Source: an uncultured Bacteroidales bacterium (GTDB lineage: Bacteria > Bacteroidota > Bacteroidia > Bacteroidales > WCHB1-69). From it: a stretch of 64,000 nt of DNA. The DNA is taken from the NCBI GenBank assembly GCA_905233625.1, contig CAJOFJ010000003.1, positions 62,001-126,000 of the forward strand, read 5' to 3'. A program made the position numbers and the translations under genes. Shown here in pieces: positions 1 through 9,900 of this stretch. Under the pieces are notes generated by a model. It was not told the DNA's origin, searched no databases, and was given only the letters and a program-made list of their open reading frames with translations. Numbering within the stretch: the stretch's first letter is position 1; every line of letters starts with the position of its first letter.

Positions 1-231
1 CTGAATGATACGGGAATCTAAAAGCAGTATTACTACCGCCAACACGATGGAGGTGCCGATCCATATCAGCTGACGGACGTATGGCAGGGAGAGACTGAAT
101 CCCAGATTGGCACTTGGATTGTATGAGGTGGAGAATATGGTGAGCCAACCGATGGTGACCAGCAGACTGTAATACAGAATGAGTCGTCCGTCGAATCCTT
201 TGGTGGCGGCTTGTTTATAGGACAGTGGCAT
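1..231 (-). CDS. rodA: RodA, rod-shape-determining SEDS protein (5' part only)
   Basis: This is the first 77 codons of a gene that runs off the left edge. It begins MPLSYKQAATKGFDG and continues with two hydrophobic stretches, as expected for the first transmembrane segments of a SEDS-family (RodA/FtsW) glycan polymerase of the inner membrane. RodA makes peptidoglycan strands together with PBP2. The start lies 2 bp after the stop of the PBP2 gene on the same strand, the usual mrdA-rodA arrangement, so the two are co-transcribed. The visible part is short, so the RodA rather than FtsW call rests mainly on the PBP2 neighbour. Confidence 0.8.
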   Translation of the reverse strand, partial: MPLSYKQAATKGFDGRLILYYSLLVTIGWLTIFSTSYNPSANLGFSLSLPYVRQLIWIGTSIVLAVVILLLDSRIIQ

Positions 232-233
232 AG

Positions 234-2051
234 TTATTTGGTTGATAAGTTAAGCATGCTTTCTTCTAAGTCTTTTCGTTTCACTTCACCAGTAAGGTAC
301 AATTCGGTAATCAAACTGGCGATGGGGCAAGCCACAGATGCACCCCATCCTCCGTTTTCTACCAGACAGAACACTACAATCTGAGGGTCCTCAATGGGGG
401 CGATCATGGCAAATACCGAGTGATCACGGCCATGGGGATTCTGCGCTGTACCTGTTTTGCCAGCTATGCGGATGCCCGGAATCTGCGCTCTACGGGCGGT
501 TCCGGCAATGGCGGCCATCTCCATGCCCTGTATGATGGGTTCATAATATTCTGGCTTGATGCCGGCGTCGATTTTGTCCATGTATTGCGTGTTCAGATTG
601 TCCTTGCTGCCAATGGCTTTAATGACGTGCGGACGGACATAATATCCCCGGTTGGCGATGATTGCCAGCATGTTGGCCATCTGAATCGGAGTCACACAGA
701 CCTCGCCTTGGCCGATACCCATGGACACCACCGTGTTGCCGTTCCAGGAGCCGTTGTAATGTTTGTCGAAATATTCGGAGGTGGGCAGAATACCTTTCTT
801 TTCGTAAGGCAGGTCGGTGTCAAAGGTGGTACCAAAACCCAACTTGACAATGTGGTTGCGCCAGGCCGTATAACCTTGTTGTATGGTGGGGTATTTCCTC
901 TTGTTACTGATAATGTTGTAAAAAGCTTTACAGAAATAGGTGTTACAGGAGTGCTGCACCGCTGCCACCAAATTGGTGCCGCCACGGTGGTGGCAGCCGA
1001 TGAGGTGGCTTCCCACTTGGTAACCGCCGGGACAGTTGTAGATGGTGTTGGCGTCCAATATGCCCTCTTCCTCGGCAATGAGTCCATTAGCCAGTTTGAA
1101 AGTGGATCCCGGGGGGTACATAGCCTGTAACGCTCTGTTAAACAGAGGTTTCTTGATGGAGTCGCGCCACAGCATGGTATAGTTTTTGCTACGTGCCTTT
1201 CCCACCAACAGGTTGGGGTCGTAGCTGGGACTGGACACAATGCACAGGATTTCGCCGGTTTTGGGCTCAATAGCGACAATACTGCCCCGCTTGTTCTGCA
1301 TCAGCTTCTCGCCGTATCGCTGTAGTGACATGTCCAGCGTGCTCCACAAGGAAGTGCCCGGAATGGCTCGGATGTCTTCCTCCCCATTATGGTAGCTGCC
1401 AATTTCACGGTTGTTCACGTCCACCAGCACCACACGCTGCCCTTTCACCCCTCTCAGCTCATTCTCATAGGCCTTCTCGATGCCGCTGATGCCAATATAG
1501 TCGCCCATTTTGTAATAGGGGTCATCCTCTATGGTCTTATCGTTCACCTCTCCAACATAGCCTAAAATGTGGGCGGCTATAGGTTCCGGGTAGGAGCGCA
1601 GCGTTCGCGACTGGACGAAAAAACCGGGAAATTTGTATAACTTTTCCTGTAAGTAGCCGTAGTCTTCCTTCGACATCTGCTGGGCAAAAAGCGAAGGGAT
1701 GATCTTCGAGTATTTGGAGGCCTTTTCAATGCGCTTGATCAGGTCCTCTTTGGTGATGTCCAGAATACGGCACAGGTCGGCAGTGTCGAAGGTGCGGAGC
1801 TCCTTGGGCACCACCATCAGGTCGTAGGCCGCATCGTTGAATACGAGCAGCGAGTCGTTGCGGTCGTATATCAGTCCGCGGTCAGGATGCTCGGTAATCT
1901 GACGGAGAGCATTGTTTTTGGCGGCTTCTTTGTAGTCTTTGCTGATCACTTGCAAACTGAACAGCTTGACCATATAGACTGCTGCCAGAATCAGCATCAC
2001 CGCCACAATGATGGCATATTTTTTGGATGTTCTTTGACTGTTCATGGCCAT
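234..2051 (-). CDS. mrdA: Penicillin-binding protein 2 (peptidoglycan transpeptidase)
   Basis: A 605-residue class B penicillin-binding protein that cross-links peptidoglycan during cell elongation in the periplasm. One transmembrane anchor lies at about residues 12-34, followed by the dimerisation/pedestal region (to about 230) and the transpeptidase domain. The three active-site motifs are intact: STFK with the nucleophile S316, SCN at 368-370 and KTG at 532-534. Length is normal for PBP2. Translation could start at M1 or M3 (MAMNSQ); both are in frame and close. It is followed after 2 bp by rodA, its polymerase partner. The upstream polyprenyl synthase gene is 12 bp away on the same strand, so all three probably form one transcript. 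Confidence 0.95.
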   Translation of the reverse strand: MAMNSQRTSKKYAIIVAVMLILAAVYMVKLFSLQVISKDYKEAAKNNALRQITEHPDRGLIYDRNDSLLVFNDAAYDLMVVPKELRTFDTADLCRILDITKEDLIKRIEKASKYSKIIPSLFAQQMSKEDYGYLQEKLYKFPGFFVQSRTLRSYPEPIAAHILGYVGEVNDKTIEDDPYYKMGDYIGISGIEKAYENELRGVKGQRVVLVDVNNREIGSYHNGEEDIRAIPGTSLWSTLDMSLQRYGEKLMQNKRGSIVAIEPKTGEILCIVSSPSYDPNLLVGKARSKNYTMLWRDSIKKPLFNRALQAMYPPGSTFKLANGLIAEEEGILDANTIYNCPGGYQVGSHLIGCHHRGGTNLVAAVQHSCNTYFCKAFYNIISNKRKYPTIQQGYTAWRNHIVKLGFGTTFDTDLPYEKKGILPTSEYFDKHYNGSWNGNTVVSMGIGQGEVCVTPIQMANMLAIIANRGYYVRPHVIKAIGSKDNLNTQYMDKIDAGIKPEYYEPIIQGMEMAAIAGTARRAQIPGIRIAGKTGTAQNPHGRDHSVFAMIAPIEDPQIVVFCLVENGGWGASVACPIASLITELYLTGEVKRKDLEESMLNLSTK

Positions 2052-2063
2052 GGCCGTTGCTTT

Positions 2064-3023
2064 TTATTTGTCCCTGCTTACCAAAGCATTGGCTAATTCG
2101 TATAATTTTCCTTTTTTGTCTTCGGTAACTGAAACCGCATCAAGACAGCGACATGCCTCTTGAACGTATTGGTTCATCAGAATTTCAGTTTTTTCTTTTA
2201 CGCCAATGGCTTCATAGATTTTTTTTACCTCCTGGATTTTTTGCGCATCGTCAAAATCAGTGGAAGAGAAATAATGTGTTAAGTCGCTGTGCTGTTGTTC
2301 GTTAGCTTCTTTCAAGGCCGTGAGATACAAGAAGGTTTTTTTGTTCTCCTTGATGTCTCCGCCTGTGATTTTTCCAAAAACTTGGGTGTCAGAGTATAAG
2401 TCAAGAATGTCATCTTTCAGTTGGAAAGCGATGCCGATATTGATGCCGTAGTCATACAGGGCTTGCTGGTCTTTCTTTGAGGCATGGGCGAAAATAGCTC
2501 CCGATTTCAGACAACCGGCTAGCATCACCGCTGTCTTCAGTCGTATCATCTTGATATAGTCCTCAATGCAGACCTCTTCCATGGTCTCAAAATCCAAATC
2601 ATACTGCTGACCTTCACAGATTTCCAGGGAGGTTCGGGCAAACAAATCGCTGATTTTGATTTTGGTGGCATCGTCGCACGGGGCTTTCAACAGTTCTTGC
2701 AGAGCCATGATGGCCAGGGCGTCTCCGGACAGAATGGCAATATTGCTGTTCCACTTTTTATAGACGGTGGGTAGCCCTCGGCGCAGAGGCGCCTGGTCCA
2801 TGATGTCGTCATGAATCAGGGTGAAGTTGTGCAGCATCTCGAAGGCGGTGGCCACATGTTTCACTTCTTCGGGATGAATGCCGAATAATTCCGCTGCCAG
2901 TATTACCAGTCTCGGACGGATGCGTTTCCCGTCTTGTGATAGGATATAATTGATGGGATTATAGAGATTGGAAGGCTCGCATTCTTTTGCAATGCTCTGA
3001 AAATAAATGTCTAATGAATTCAA
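2064..3023 (-). CDS. Polyprenyl (isoprenyl) diphosphate synthase
   Basis: A trans-isoprenyl diphosphate synthase of about 319 residues that condenses isopentenyl diphosphate with an allylic diphosphate. Both aspartate-rich metal-binding motifs are present: DDIMD (about residues 72-76) and DDILD (about 204-208). GKRIRPRL near the N terminus is also typical. The open frame extends upstream to 3056, but that extension overlaps a clear promoter box at 3046-3053. I therefore place the start at the TTG at 3023 (leader about 17 nt), giving an N terminus LNSLDIYF. Product chain length (geranylgeranyl, octaprenyl or other) cannot be told from sequence alone. Its place before mrdA-rodA is compatible with a role in lipid carriers or quinones, but this is inference. 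Confidence 0.88.
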   Translation of the reverse strand: MNSLDIYFQSIAKECEPSNLYNPINYILSQDGKRIRPRLVILAAELFGIHPEEVKHVATAFEMLHNFTLIHDDIMDQAPLRRGLPTVYKKWNSNIAILSGDALAIMALQELLKAPCDDATKIKISDLFARTSLEICEGQQYDLDFETMEEVCIEDYIKMIRLKTAVMLAGCLKSGAIFAHASKKDQQALYDYGINIGIAFQLKDDILDLYSDTQVFGKITGGDIKENKKTFLYLTALKEANEQQHSDLTHYFSSTDFDDAQKIQEVKKIYEAIGVKEKTEILMNQYVQEACRCLDAVSVTEDKKGKLYELANALVSRDK

Positions 3024-3045
3024 GGTGATATTTTTTTTTAATCTA

Positions 3046-3053
3046 CAAAGATA
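3046..3053 (-). promoter_or_regulatory. Bacteroidetes -7 box for the polyprenyl synthase operon
   Basis: Reading leftward the sequence is TATCTTTG, an exact match to the phylum's TAnnTTTG -7 element. It sits about 23 bp upstream of the proposed TTG start and inside the longer open frame, which argues against the upstream start. Confidence 0.7.
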
Positions 3054-3190
3054 CAAAAATAATCAATTAGTCAATTAGTTAATTAGCAAACGTGCTGAAT
3101 TTTTGCTTTGAGCTATCAGCTATGAGCTAAGGGAGAAATATTGCACATAACTCACAGCTCATTGCTCATAGCACATTGCCCATTTGAAAA
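3054..3190. repeat. Composite array of AATTAG- and GCTATGAG-type short repeats
   Basis: The divergent gap between the polyprenyl synthase and rlmB holds degenerate copies of AATTAGTTAATTAG (next to the leftward promoter) followed by GAGCTATGAGC / GCTCATTGCTCATAG octamers up to the rlmB promoter. The same two unit types recur in many gaps of this window. No gene fits here. Confidence 0.7.
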
Positions 3191-3197
3191 TAATTGC

Positions 3198-3205
3198 TAT
3201 TTTTG
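3198..3205 (+). promoter_or_regulatory. -7 box for the rlmB-miaA operon
   Basis: TATTTTTG, 11 bp before the first ATG of rlmB. Transcription would begin around 3211, leaving almost no leader for the ATG at 3216. This mildly favours the second in-frame ATG at 3225. Confidence 0.65.
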
Positions 3206-3215
3206 CAGATAGAAA

Positions 3216-3959
3216 ATGAAAAGTATGACAAACGAAAATATCATTTACGGCTTGCGTCCGGTGATGGAGGCGATAGAATCCGATAAAACTATAGATAAGG
3301 TATTATTGCAGAGAGGGTTACAAGGAGAGCTGTTCAAGGAACTGTTCTATCAGGTGCGTCAGCATAAGATACCTTTTCAGTATGTGCCGACTGAAAAATT
3401 GAACAAATTCACCCGTGGCAATCATCAAGGGGTGGTCGCCTTTATGTCGGCCATAGAATACCAGAGTATTTTTGATATTGTTCCTCAGATTTTCGAGGAA
3501 GGCAGGGTGCCTTTCTTGCTGATATTGGACAAGATTACCGATGTGCGCAATATCGGGGCCATTGCCCGTTCTGCCGAATGTGCCGGTGTGGATGCCATCA
3601 TCCTGCCGCTGAAAGGCGGGGCGCAGCTCAATGAGGATGCCGTGAAAAGTTCCGCCGGAGCTCTCCATAAAATTCCCATCTGCCGCCACTCCAATTTGGT
3701 AGAAGTGATTAATTTTTTGAAAGATTCTGGTATTGAGGTGATTGCGGTTACGGAAAAGGCTTCGCATTTCCATTATCAGAAGGATTTGACGGGTCCGATT
3801 TGCCTGATTATGGGCAACGAGTACGAGGGTATCGCCTGGGATTACCAGCGCATTTGTAACGATGCTATCAACATCCCTATGGTCGGCACTATCAAATCCC
3901 TGAATGTATCGGTGGCCACAGGTATTGTACTGTTTGAAACGGTAAAACAAAGATTATGA
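3216..3959 (+). CDS. rlmB: 23S rRNA 2'-O-ribose methyltransferase, TrmH/SpoU family (RlmB-like)
   Basis: A 247-residue SpoU-family methyltransferase that uses S-adenosylmethionine to methylate a ribose 2'-OH, most likely in 23S rRNA. It has the N-terminal substrate-binding part beginning NIIYGLRPVMEAI, followed by the knotted SPOUT domain. The family motifs are present: DVRNIGAIARSAE, LIMGNEYEGI and NIPMVGTIKSLNVSVA. Length matches RlmB. Start is the ATG at 3216 or the one at 3225 (MTNENI). The stop overlaps the start of the next gene by 4 bp (ATGA), so translation is coupled. Other SpoU members that modify tRNA share these motifs, so the exact target is inferred. Confidence 0.88.
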   Translation: MKSMTNENIIYGLRPVMEAIESDKTIDKVLLQRGLQGELFKELFYQVRQHKIPFQYVPTEKLNKFTRGNHQGVVAFMSAIEYQSIFDIVPQIFEEGRVPFLLILDKITDVRNIGAIARSAECAGVDAIILPLKGGAQLNEDAVKSSAGALHKIPICRHSNLVEVINFLKDSGIEVIAVTEKASHFHYQKDLTGPICLIMGNEYEGIAWDYQRICNDAINIPMVGTIKSLNVSVATGIVLFETVKQRL

Positions 3960-4450
3960 AGAAGATAGGTGTCCTTTCCGATTCCCACGGCTATATCCAT
4001 CCCGATTTGTTCACTTTCTTTGAGAAATGTGATGAAATCTGGCATTGCGGTGATATGCTGAGTGATGAGATTGTGTATGCTTTGGAAACCATAGCGCCGG
4101 TAAGGGCAGTGTATGGCAACTGCGATGGCTGGGATGTACGGGGACACAATATCCCTAAAGTTCAGATTTTCCACTGTGAAGAGCTGAAGGTGGTGATGAG
4201 CCATATTGTGGGCAAACCGGGACATTATGAGCCTGAAATCATCAAACTGATACAGGAAGAAAAACCTGATTTGTTAGTGGCGGGGCATTCCCATATCCTT
4301 CGCCTCATTCGTGATCCCCAGTATAATCTCTTGTTTCTCAATCCGGGTGCGGCAGGCAAGCAAGGCATCCACCAGATGATTACCTTTGTACGTTTCGATG
4401 TGAACGGCAAGGAGATTTCCAATGTAGACATTTATCAGGAAAAGAAATGA
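3956..4450 (+). CDS. YfcE/MJ0936-type metallophosphoesterase
   Basis: A 164-residue calcineurin-like phosphoesterase of the small YfcE/MJ0936 group. The metal ligands are all visible: D9-x-H11, D33 in CGDM, the GNCD motif at 54-57, H83, and GHSH at 110-113. Such enzymes hydrolyse phosphodiester bonds with two divalent metals; the natural substrate is generally unknown. It is the middle gene of an operon whose ends overlap both neighbours by 4 bp (ATGA), placing it with two RNA-modification genes (rlmB, miaA). The association suggests RNA or nucleotide metabolism, but no specific role can be assigned. Confidence 0.85.
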   Translation: MKKIGVLSDSHGYIHPDLFTFFEKCDEIWHCGDMLSDEIVYALETIAPVRAVYGNCDGWDVRGHNIPKVQIFHCEELKVVMSHIVGKPGHYEPEIIKLIQEEKPDLLVAGHSHILRLIRDPQYNLLFLNPGAAGKQGIHQMITFVRFDVNGKEISNVDIYQEKK

Positions 4451-5352
4451 CGATAACCATTCTCGGACCGACCGCCACAGGCAAAACCCGACTGGCCGCA
4501 GTGCTGGCCAAGCATATCTCAGGAGAGATTATCAGCGCTGATTCTCGCCAGGTGTATCGCGGTATGGACATTGGTACTGGCAAGGATTTGGAAGATTACA
4601 CCATCGATGGTCAGCAGATACCTTTTCATCTCATCGATATTGTGGATCCTGGAATCGAGTATAATGTGTCACAGTATCAGCAATTGGCTCAGCAGGCCAT
4701 TAAGGAGATAGAACAGCGGGGTAATATACCCATTATCTGCGGGGGCAGCGGCATGTATATTGAGTCGTTACTGAAAGGATATAAGTTATTCCCTGTACCT
4801 GAAAATCCTGCCTTGCGTGCCAAATTGGAACAGCAGTCCGATGAACAGCTGACGGCGATGCTGGCCTCGTTCAAGGCGTTGCACAATCACACCGATACCT
4901 GCGAGCGGCCACGATTATTGCGAGCCATAGAGATTGAATTATATTATCAAGAGCATCCTGAATTGCAGGAAGCCTGTCAGGCGGTGCCTTCGGTGATTTT
5001 CGGTCTGCGGGGCGACCGCGACCTGATACGTTCCCGCATTACCCGCCGCTTGAAAGAACGATTGGAGAATGGCATGGTGGAGGAGGTGCAAGCTCTCATC
5101 GATAAGGGTGTGAGCCAGAGCCAGCTGATTCGCTATGGTTTGGAATATAAATTTCTGACCCTGTATATACAGGGCCAGATGGATTATGATACGATGTTCA
5201 AGCGTTTGAATGTGGCCATCCATCAGTTCTCCAAGCGCCAGATGACCTGGTTCAGGAAGATGGAGAGGGATGGATTCAACATCCATTGGCTGGATGTGGA
5301 GTGGCCCGAAGAGGAAAAACTGTCGTTTATCCTTAGAACTTGCAACCGATAG
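4447..5352 (+). CDS. miaA: tRNA dimethylallyltransferase
   Basis: MiaA (301 residues) transfers a dimethylallyl group to N6 of A37 in tRNAs that read codons starting with U. The P-loop GPTATGKT is at residues 7-14, followed by the diagnostic DSRQVYRGMDIGTGKD stretch and by GGSGMYIESLLKGY. Length and motif order are typical. Its start overlaps the previous stop by 4 bp. Its 3' end overlaps the 3' end of the convergent FadL-like gene by 20 bp. The dimethylallyl donor is made by the isoprenoid pathway, which also supplies the polyprenyl synthase encoded nearby, although the two genes are in different operons. Confidence 0.95.
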   Translation: MTITILGPTATGKTRLAAVLAKHISGEIISADSRQVYRGMDIGTGKDLEDYTIDGQQIPFHLIDIVDPGIEYNVSQYQQLAQQAIKEIEQRGNIPIICGGSGMYIESLLKGYKLFPVPENPALRAKLEQQSDEQLTAMLASFKALHNHTDTCERPRLLRAIEIELYYQEHPELQEACQAVPSVIFGLRGDRDLIRSRITRRLKERLENGMVEEVQALIDKGVSQSQLIRYGLEYKFLTLYIQGQMDYDTMFKRLNVAIHQFSKRQMTWFRKMERDGFNIHWLDVEWPEEEKLSFILRTCNR

Positions 5353-6775
5353 TGGCTACCACACGGTGGGTGTTGGTCTTCAGAGAAGCTGGATCCACGA
5401 AATCGGAGTCGTACATCCAAAAGTTTTCGGTTTTGGTTTTGAAGACGTATGCGAAATCGCAGAAGAAGTATTTGCTTCTGAAGCCAATGCCAGCGGTGGC
5501 GGTATGCATGGCATTGCTATTATTTACTGTTTTGCGGTATGCCGATGACTTGAAATTATAGCCGGCACGCAGCAGGAAATTGTTGGTAATATATACTTCG
5601 CCACCCACACGAACAGTATGGCAGGCTCCGTATTTGTCCTGGATAGCCTCGTTTTCCTCGTCGAAGGAGTAGTCGTTGGAACTCATGCGAGCCATGCCCA
5701 TGCTCGTAAACTCGTATTCAGCGCTCACAAAGGCTCTTTTCTTGATGAGGAACGCCACACTGCCAATAGCTCTCAAAGGAGTGGTCAGGGTGTAATTGAA
5801 GGAGTATATGGCTGATTCGTACGATTTTGGATCAGGATCCTGGGTGAAGTCACATGACATGGTTGTGGAATAAGTGTTTTTTACACGACCAAAATAAGAG
5901 GGTGTGTGAAAGGCTGCACCTACCCTGACAAAATCAACAGGTTGGTAAATAATACCTAATTTCAAATTGACACCGGTAGTTCGTACGCGCAAATTTTCGG
6001 TAATATCAAAACTGTTAATTCCAGTCATAGTTTCATCTGAGGTTTCAATGTATTTTGTTTTTTCATCGTATTTAATGACAGGAACCCCGATGGTAGCACC
6101 GATAAATATTTGGTCATTATAATTTGCACCGAGAGAGATGTTCATTTCGTCGTTGGCACCGGAAGATTCCACCACTAGTTTCTGACTTTTCGTGTGACTC
6201 GCAAAATCTGAGAAGTAGTGGTTGCCTCCATACATTGTATCTGCCAACCAGGAATTCCAGAACCAATATTCTTCATCAGTCAATTGATTGAGGTATTTCC
6301 CTTGCATTCCTGCTAAAACCGGATTAATTCTGGAGTTGTTGTAACTTGGACCTTCGATTCGGTAAATGTTGTTGTAGTCGTAGGTGCGGTTATAGCCGAA
6401 GCCCAGCTGGATGGCTTTCCAGCCGTTTTCCTGATTCAGGCCGATACGGAAAGCACCGCCTGCGTTGGCCAGAGAGTATTTCACATTGCTGGTTCGGCTA
6501 TTATGTCCGTTATACAGGGCATTGTCGTTATAGATGGAAATCACCAAGGGGGTGAAAGTGATCTCGCTTTTTTTGTAAAGACCAATGGCAGCGGGGTTGA
6601 CATTCAGGGCAGAGAATTCTGCGCCTACAGCGCTAAAAGCTCCACCAGCACCCATAAAGCGTGCGGTGCCTTCATAGTCGCTTTGGGAAAAACGGAAAGC
6701 GTCAATGTCATTTTGTGCCACACTCAGGGCGGTGACACCCAGCAAGAGGATTGCTGCAAGGAATAATCTTTTCAT
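5333..6775 (-). CDS. OmpP1/FadL-like outer-membrane barrel protein
   Basis: A 480-residue secreted protein with a signal peptide (MKRLFLAAILLLGVTALSVAQ). It then shows the FadL/PorV-like opening: FMGAGGAFSAVGAEFSALNVNPAAIGLY, in which the NPA(A)I segment is characteristic. The rest alternates short polar and aromatic strands, as in a beta-barrel. Family members carry hydrophobic compounds across the outer membrane or act as T9SS shuttle proteins; this one resembles the OMPP1/FadL group in length. Its promoter box is at 6801-6808. The last 20 bp overlap the convergent miaA end, so there is no room for a classical terminator between them. The transported substrate is unknown. Confidence 0.75.
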   Translation of the reverse strand: MKRLFLAAILLLGVTALSVAQNDIDAFRFSQSDYEGTARFMGAGGAFSAVGAEFSALNVNPAAIGLYKKSEITFTPLVISIYNDNALYNGHNSRTSNVKYSLANAGGAFRIGLNQENGWKAIQLGFGYNRTYDYNNIYRIEGPSYNNSRINPVLAGMQGKYLNQLTDEEYWFWNSWLADTMYGGNHYFSDFASHTKSQKLVVESSGANDEMNISLGANYNDQIFIGATIGVPVIKYDEKTKYIETSDETMTGINSFDITENLRVRTTGVNLKLGIIYQPVDFVRVGAAFHTPSYFGRVKNTYSTTMSCDFTQDPDPKSYESAIYSFNYTLTTPLRAIGSVAFLIKKRAFVSAEYEFTSMGMARMSSNDYSFDEENEAIQDKYGACHTVRVGGEVYITNNFLLRAGYNFKSSAYRKTVNNSNAMHTATAGIGFRSKYFFCDFAYVFKTKTENFWMYDSDFVDPASLKTNTHRVVATIGCKF

Positions 6776-6800
6776 GATCTCAATTCTTTTAATGGATTTG

Positions 6801-6808
6801 CAAAATTA
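6801..6808 (-). promoter_or_regulatory. -7 box for the FadL-like gene
   Basis: Reads TAATTTTG leftward, 25 bp before the ATG at 6775. It fits TAnnTTTG, and the bases that follow leave a short AT-rich leader. Confidence 0.6.
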
Positions 6809-6852
6809 CAATTTTTTGTTGAATTGTTGAATTGTTGAGTCGTTTATTTGTC

Positions 6853-6876
6853 AGAGACGTTTCATGAAACGTCTCT
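6853..6876. repeat. GAGACG-type near-perfect palindrome
   Basis: Two 11-bp arms (AGAGACGTTTC and its complement) around a 2-base centre form a 24-bp palindrome between two leftward genes. It is not followed by a T-run. A related palindrome with GTAGAGACG arms occurs at 33681-33708. Confidence 0.75.
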
Positions 6877-6912
6877 ACATAATAATATAGACAATGGATA
6901 TGGTGTAACGTT

Positions 6913-6950
6913 TAAAACAAAAAGGCGACCCGTGAAGGTCGCCTTGGAGT
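6913..6950 (-). terminator. Intrinsic terminator of the T9SS cargo gene
   Basis: On the minus strand an AAGGCGACC stem (9 bp) with a 6-base loop is followed by TTTTTGTTTT, 20 bp after the stop of the 1478-codon gene. Confidence 0.8.
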
Positions 6951-6966
6951 TTATGATTAAGAAAAA

Positions 6967-9900
6967 TTATTTCTTGATCAGTTTCTGAGTAGCGATACCG
7001 TCATTGCCGCTCAAGCGGATGAAGTAAACGCCATCAGCGTAGTTAGCTACATTCAGCGTGAAGTTGTTGTTGGTGGTGTTCTGTGAGTAGATCACCTGAC
7101 CTAAGTAGTTCAATACTTCAACTTTCTGAACGTCCATGGTGGTAGTTACGTTAACGGTCTCGTGAGCAGGATTCGGATAAACCTCGAAGGTGGTGTTGTT
7201 ATCCACATTGTTGATACCTACTGAGATACAATCGGAAGGATTGGATACCATACCGTTTTCGCAAACAGTAGCTACTTGGTAGCATGCACTGGGATCGTAA
7301 GAAGCTACAACATATTCAGTACCTGAAATGTTGTTGGCGATGATTTCGTCATCTTCCAAGATGTTATAGTGCAGATCGGGAGCAACTACAGTGGCGCGAA
7401 TTTGCCAGTTGTACGTCAATGATTCAGCTATTGTCGGTAAGTTAGTCCAAGTACCAGAAGCCAACATTATATTACCGTCACCTGCAGGACTGCCGTTGTC
7501 GGTAACACCAGCAGGGTGATTGCCGTCACCTTCATCATATAAAATGTAACCAACCCATAAATACTGAGATCCATTAATGAGGTAGGGAGTTTCCAATGGA
7601 ACGTCTACCCAACCGGCTCCAGTTATCAAAGTGGGATCTACATCTTGTTCATATACGGGAATATCTGAAGAAGGTCCAGTCGTGTTGGCATTACCGATAT
7701 AGATTTGGAGTTTGTAAGTTACACCTTCAGATGCAAGGGCGTTGAAGAATGCGCCAATACTGGTGATGGAAGCGCCGTTGTATTGAGCGAGATTTCCAGG
7801 GGTAAAGCGGTGGAAGCAACCGAATTCACTTGGACCACCAATAGCGTTAACGTTTGCCTCGCTATTACATTTCTTAATCACACCGCTGCTGATACCATCC
7901 CATGACAAAATCAGGTTGTCGGCTTCGATTTCTGAGGTAATGTTGGCGGGCATGATTACACAGGGTTCGAGAGACATCTCGATGGTCAGGGTGTTTTCAC
8001 CATTCATGAGGGGTTGAGTGAGGGTAGTGGTGACATAGCCATTAGCGCTTGCGCTGATTTCAAACAAACCGGCAACAAGGTTCTGGAATGAATAATGACC
8101 ATTATTGTCTGAAACGGTGGTTTGAGAAAAACCGTTGTCAGAGTTTACAGCTGTAACCACAGCACCAGCGATTGGATTCTGAGTCATGTCATGAAGAACA
8201 GTGCCGCTAAGATTACAGAATTCGGGGATTTTAATATTGACATTGTCAATGCCAAGAGGAGTATCGCTACCACTCAATGAGTCGTTGGTCCATAATACAT
8301 ACAGACGTTGTACTTTTCCGGCAACTTGCTCTGCGGGAATAAGAAAAGCGGAGGCCTGCATAGAGGTAGTACCGACGAATCTGCCTAATTTGGTCAAACC
8401 TGCAGGAACATAGTGCATGGTATTAACATCCACATAACCTGGCTTTTCGTTGTCTCTTTCGAAATTCGTCACTTCGGTAGCGTTGCCGATGAAGAGTTCA
8501 CCAAAGTCATAGTCAACTTCACCGTTGCACTTCCAGTTCAAAGAAATGATGAAATTGGGAGCGGTGGTTTCGGGGAATTGAATGTCTCTGTATGCCCATA
8601 CGGTGCTGTAGTTAGAAACTTGTTGTTCACCATTCTGGAATATGTATTCATTGGTAGTACCATTGCGGGTGATGATCAAGCCAGCACCTGATGTAGAAGC
8701 GGGGATGGTACCAAACATGAAATAGTTGGGTTCAGAGCCATTAACCAGTACCCAATTTGCACGGTCAGGATCGCTGCTTTCGAATGTCTGGGTATAAGGA
8801 ATTGTTGCGGGTGTAGTGGTGGTCCAGAAATCCGCAACTTCAGACCAGTCACTGGTGTTTGTACCACATACGGCACGCAATGCAACCTGATAATGAGTGT
8901 TGGCGGTCAAATTGTTAATGGTTGTACCCAGGGTGTTGACGGCTACCGTAGTAGCGCTGGCAACATTCAGGGGAGCAGTGCCATAAACCATTTCCCATTC
9001 GTTTTCATTAGCACCTGCAGTCCAAGTGATATTGGCAGAGGTGGTATTGGTGCTTTCTGCTCTTACGCTGACAGGAGCAATGCAAGAGGGGGTCACCTTG
9101 ATCTGGAAATTATCGATATACAAGTATTCTTTATTTACAGATTTGTAATGAACGGCAACATATTTCACGTTGGCGGGAACGTCAGTTTTACGATAGAGTT
9201 GCCATTCGTAGTTGGCGGTATTGTTGATATCAGCTTCCCAAGTGAAGTCGCTGATTTCTTTGCCAGTGGTAGAGTAACCTACGCAGAATACTTCGTCTTT
9301 CAGTGTGGATGAATTGGCATAGTTGAACATCACCGTCATGGGAGAGGTGGCTTGCAATTCAGGAGTGATGAGGTATTGGTCGTAAATACCATCTTTGTTC
9401 ATTCTTATTGAAGAGAAACGGAATGACTTGCTGCCAGTGTAGGCGTTGTCATCAGCGTTGATGAGGTTGTTGTTGGCATCTGCGGTGTTGCCTTTGATAG
9501 CACTCCAGCAATATTCGGTAGTATTAGGAGCATAGATGTCTTCCGCGTTGCTTTCGAAACTTTCGGTAAGAGGCAGGGTGATTACGGAGCAGTCGTATGC
9601 GTTACCAATCAATACGAAGCTGAAAGAGAGAGTAGTGTCGGCATATACATGAGCAGTATCTGTATAATTGCTGCTAATGGTTAACGTACCATTGTTGCTG
9701 CCTGTTGCGGTGGGATTGTATCTCAGATACACATTGCCGCCCGGAGTGGGAAGAGTAGCGGTTGTGGCGAAAGAAGTGCCGTTGTTGGATACTTCGAACG
9801 GAGCGGTGGCGGTTACATTGATGGCTGCAGTCAGGTTACGTCCTTCAACAGGAATAACAATAGCTTCGGGTGAATTAACGTAGGTGAAGAGAATCATGGT

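Noticed and set aside
3054-3190. Octamer arrays as an origin of replication or DnaA-box cluster
   Set aside because: Units (GCTATGAG, GCACATTA) do not match TTATCCACA boxes, and the arrays occur in many gaps. dnaN lies near one array, but no dnaA or skew evidence is available.
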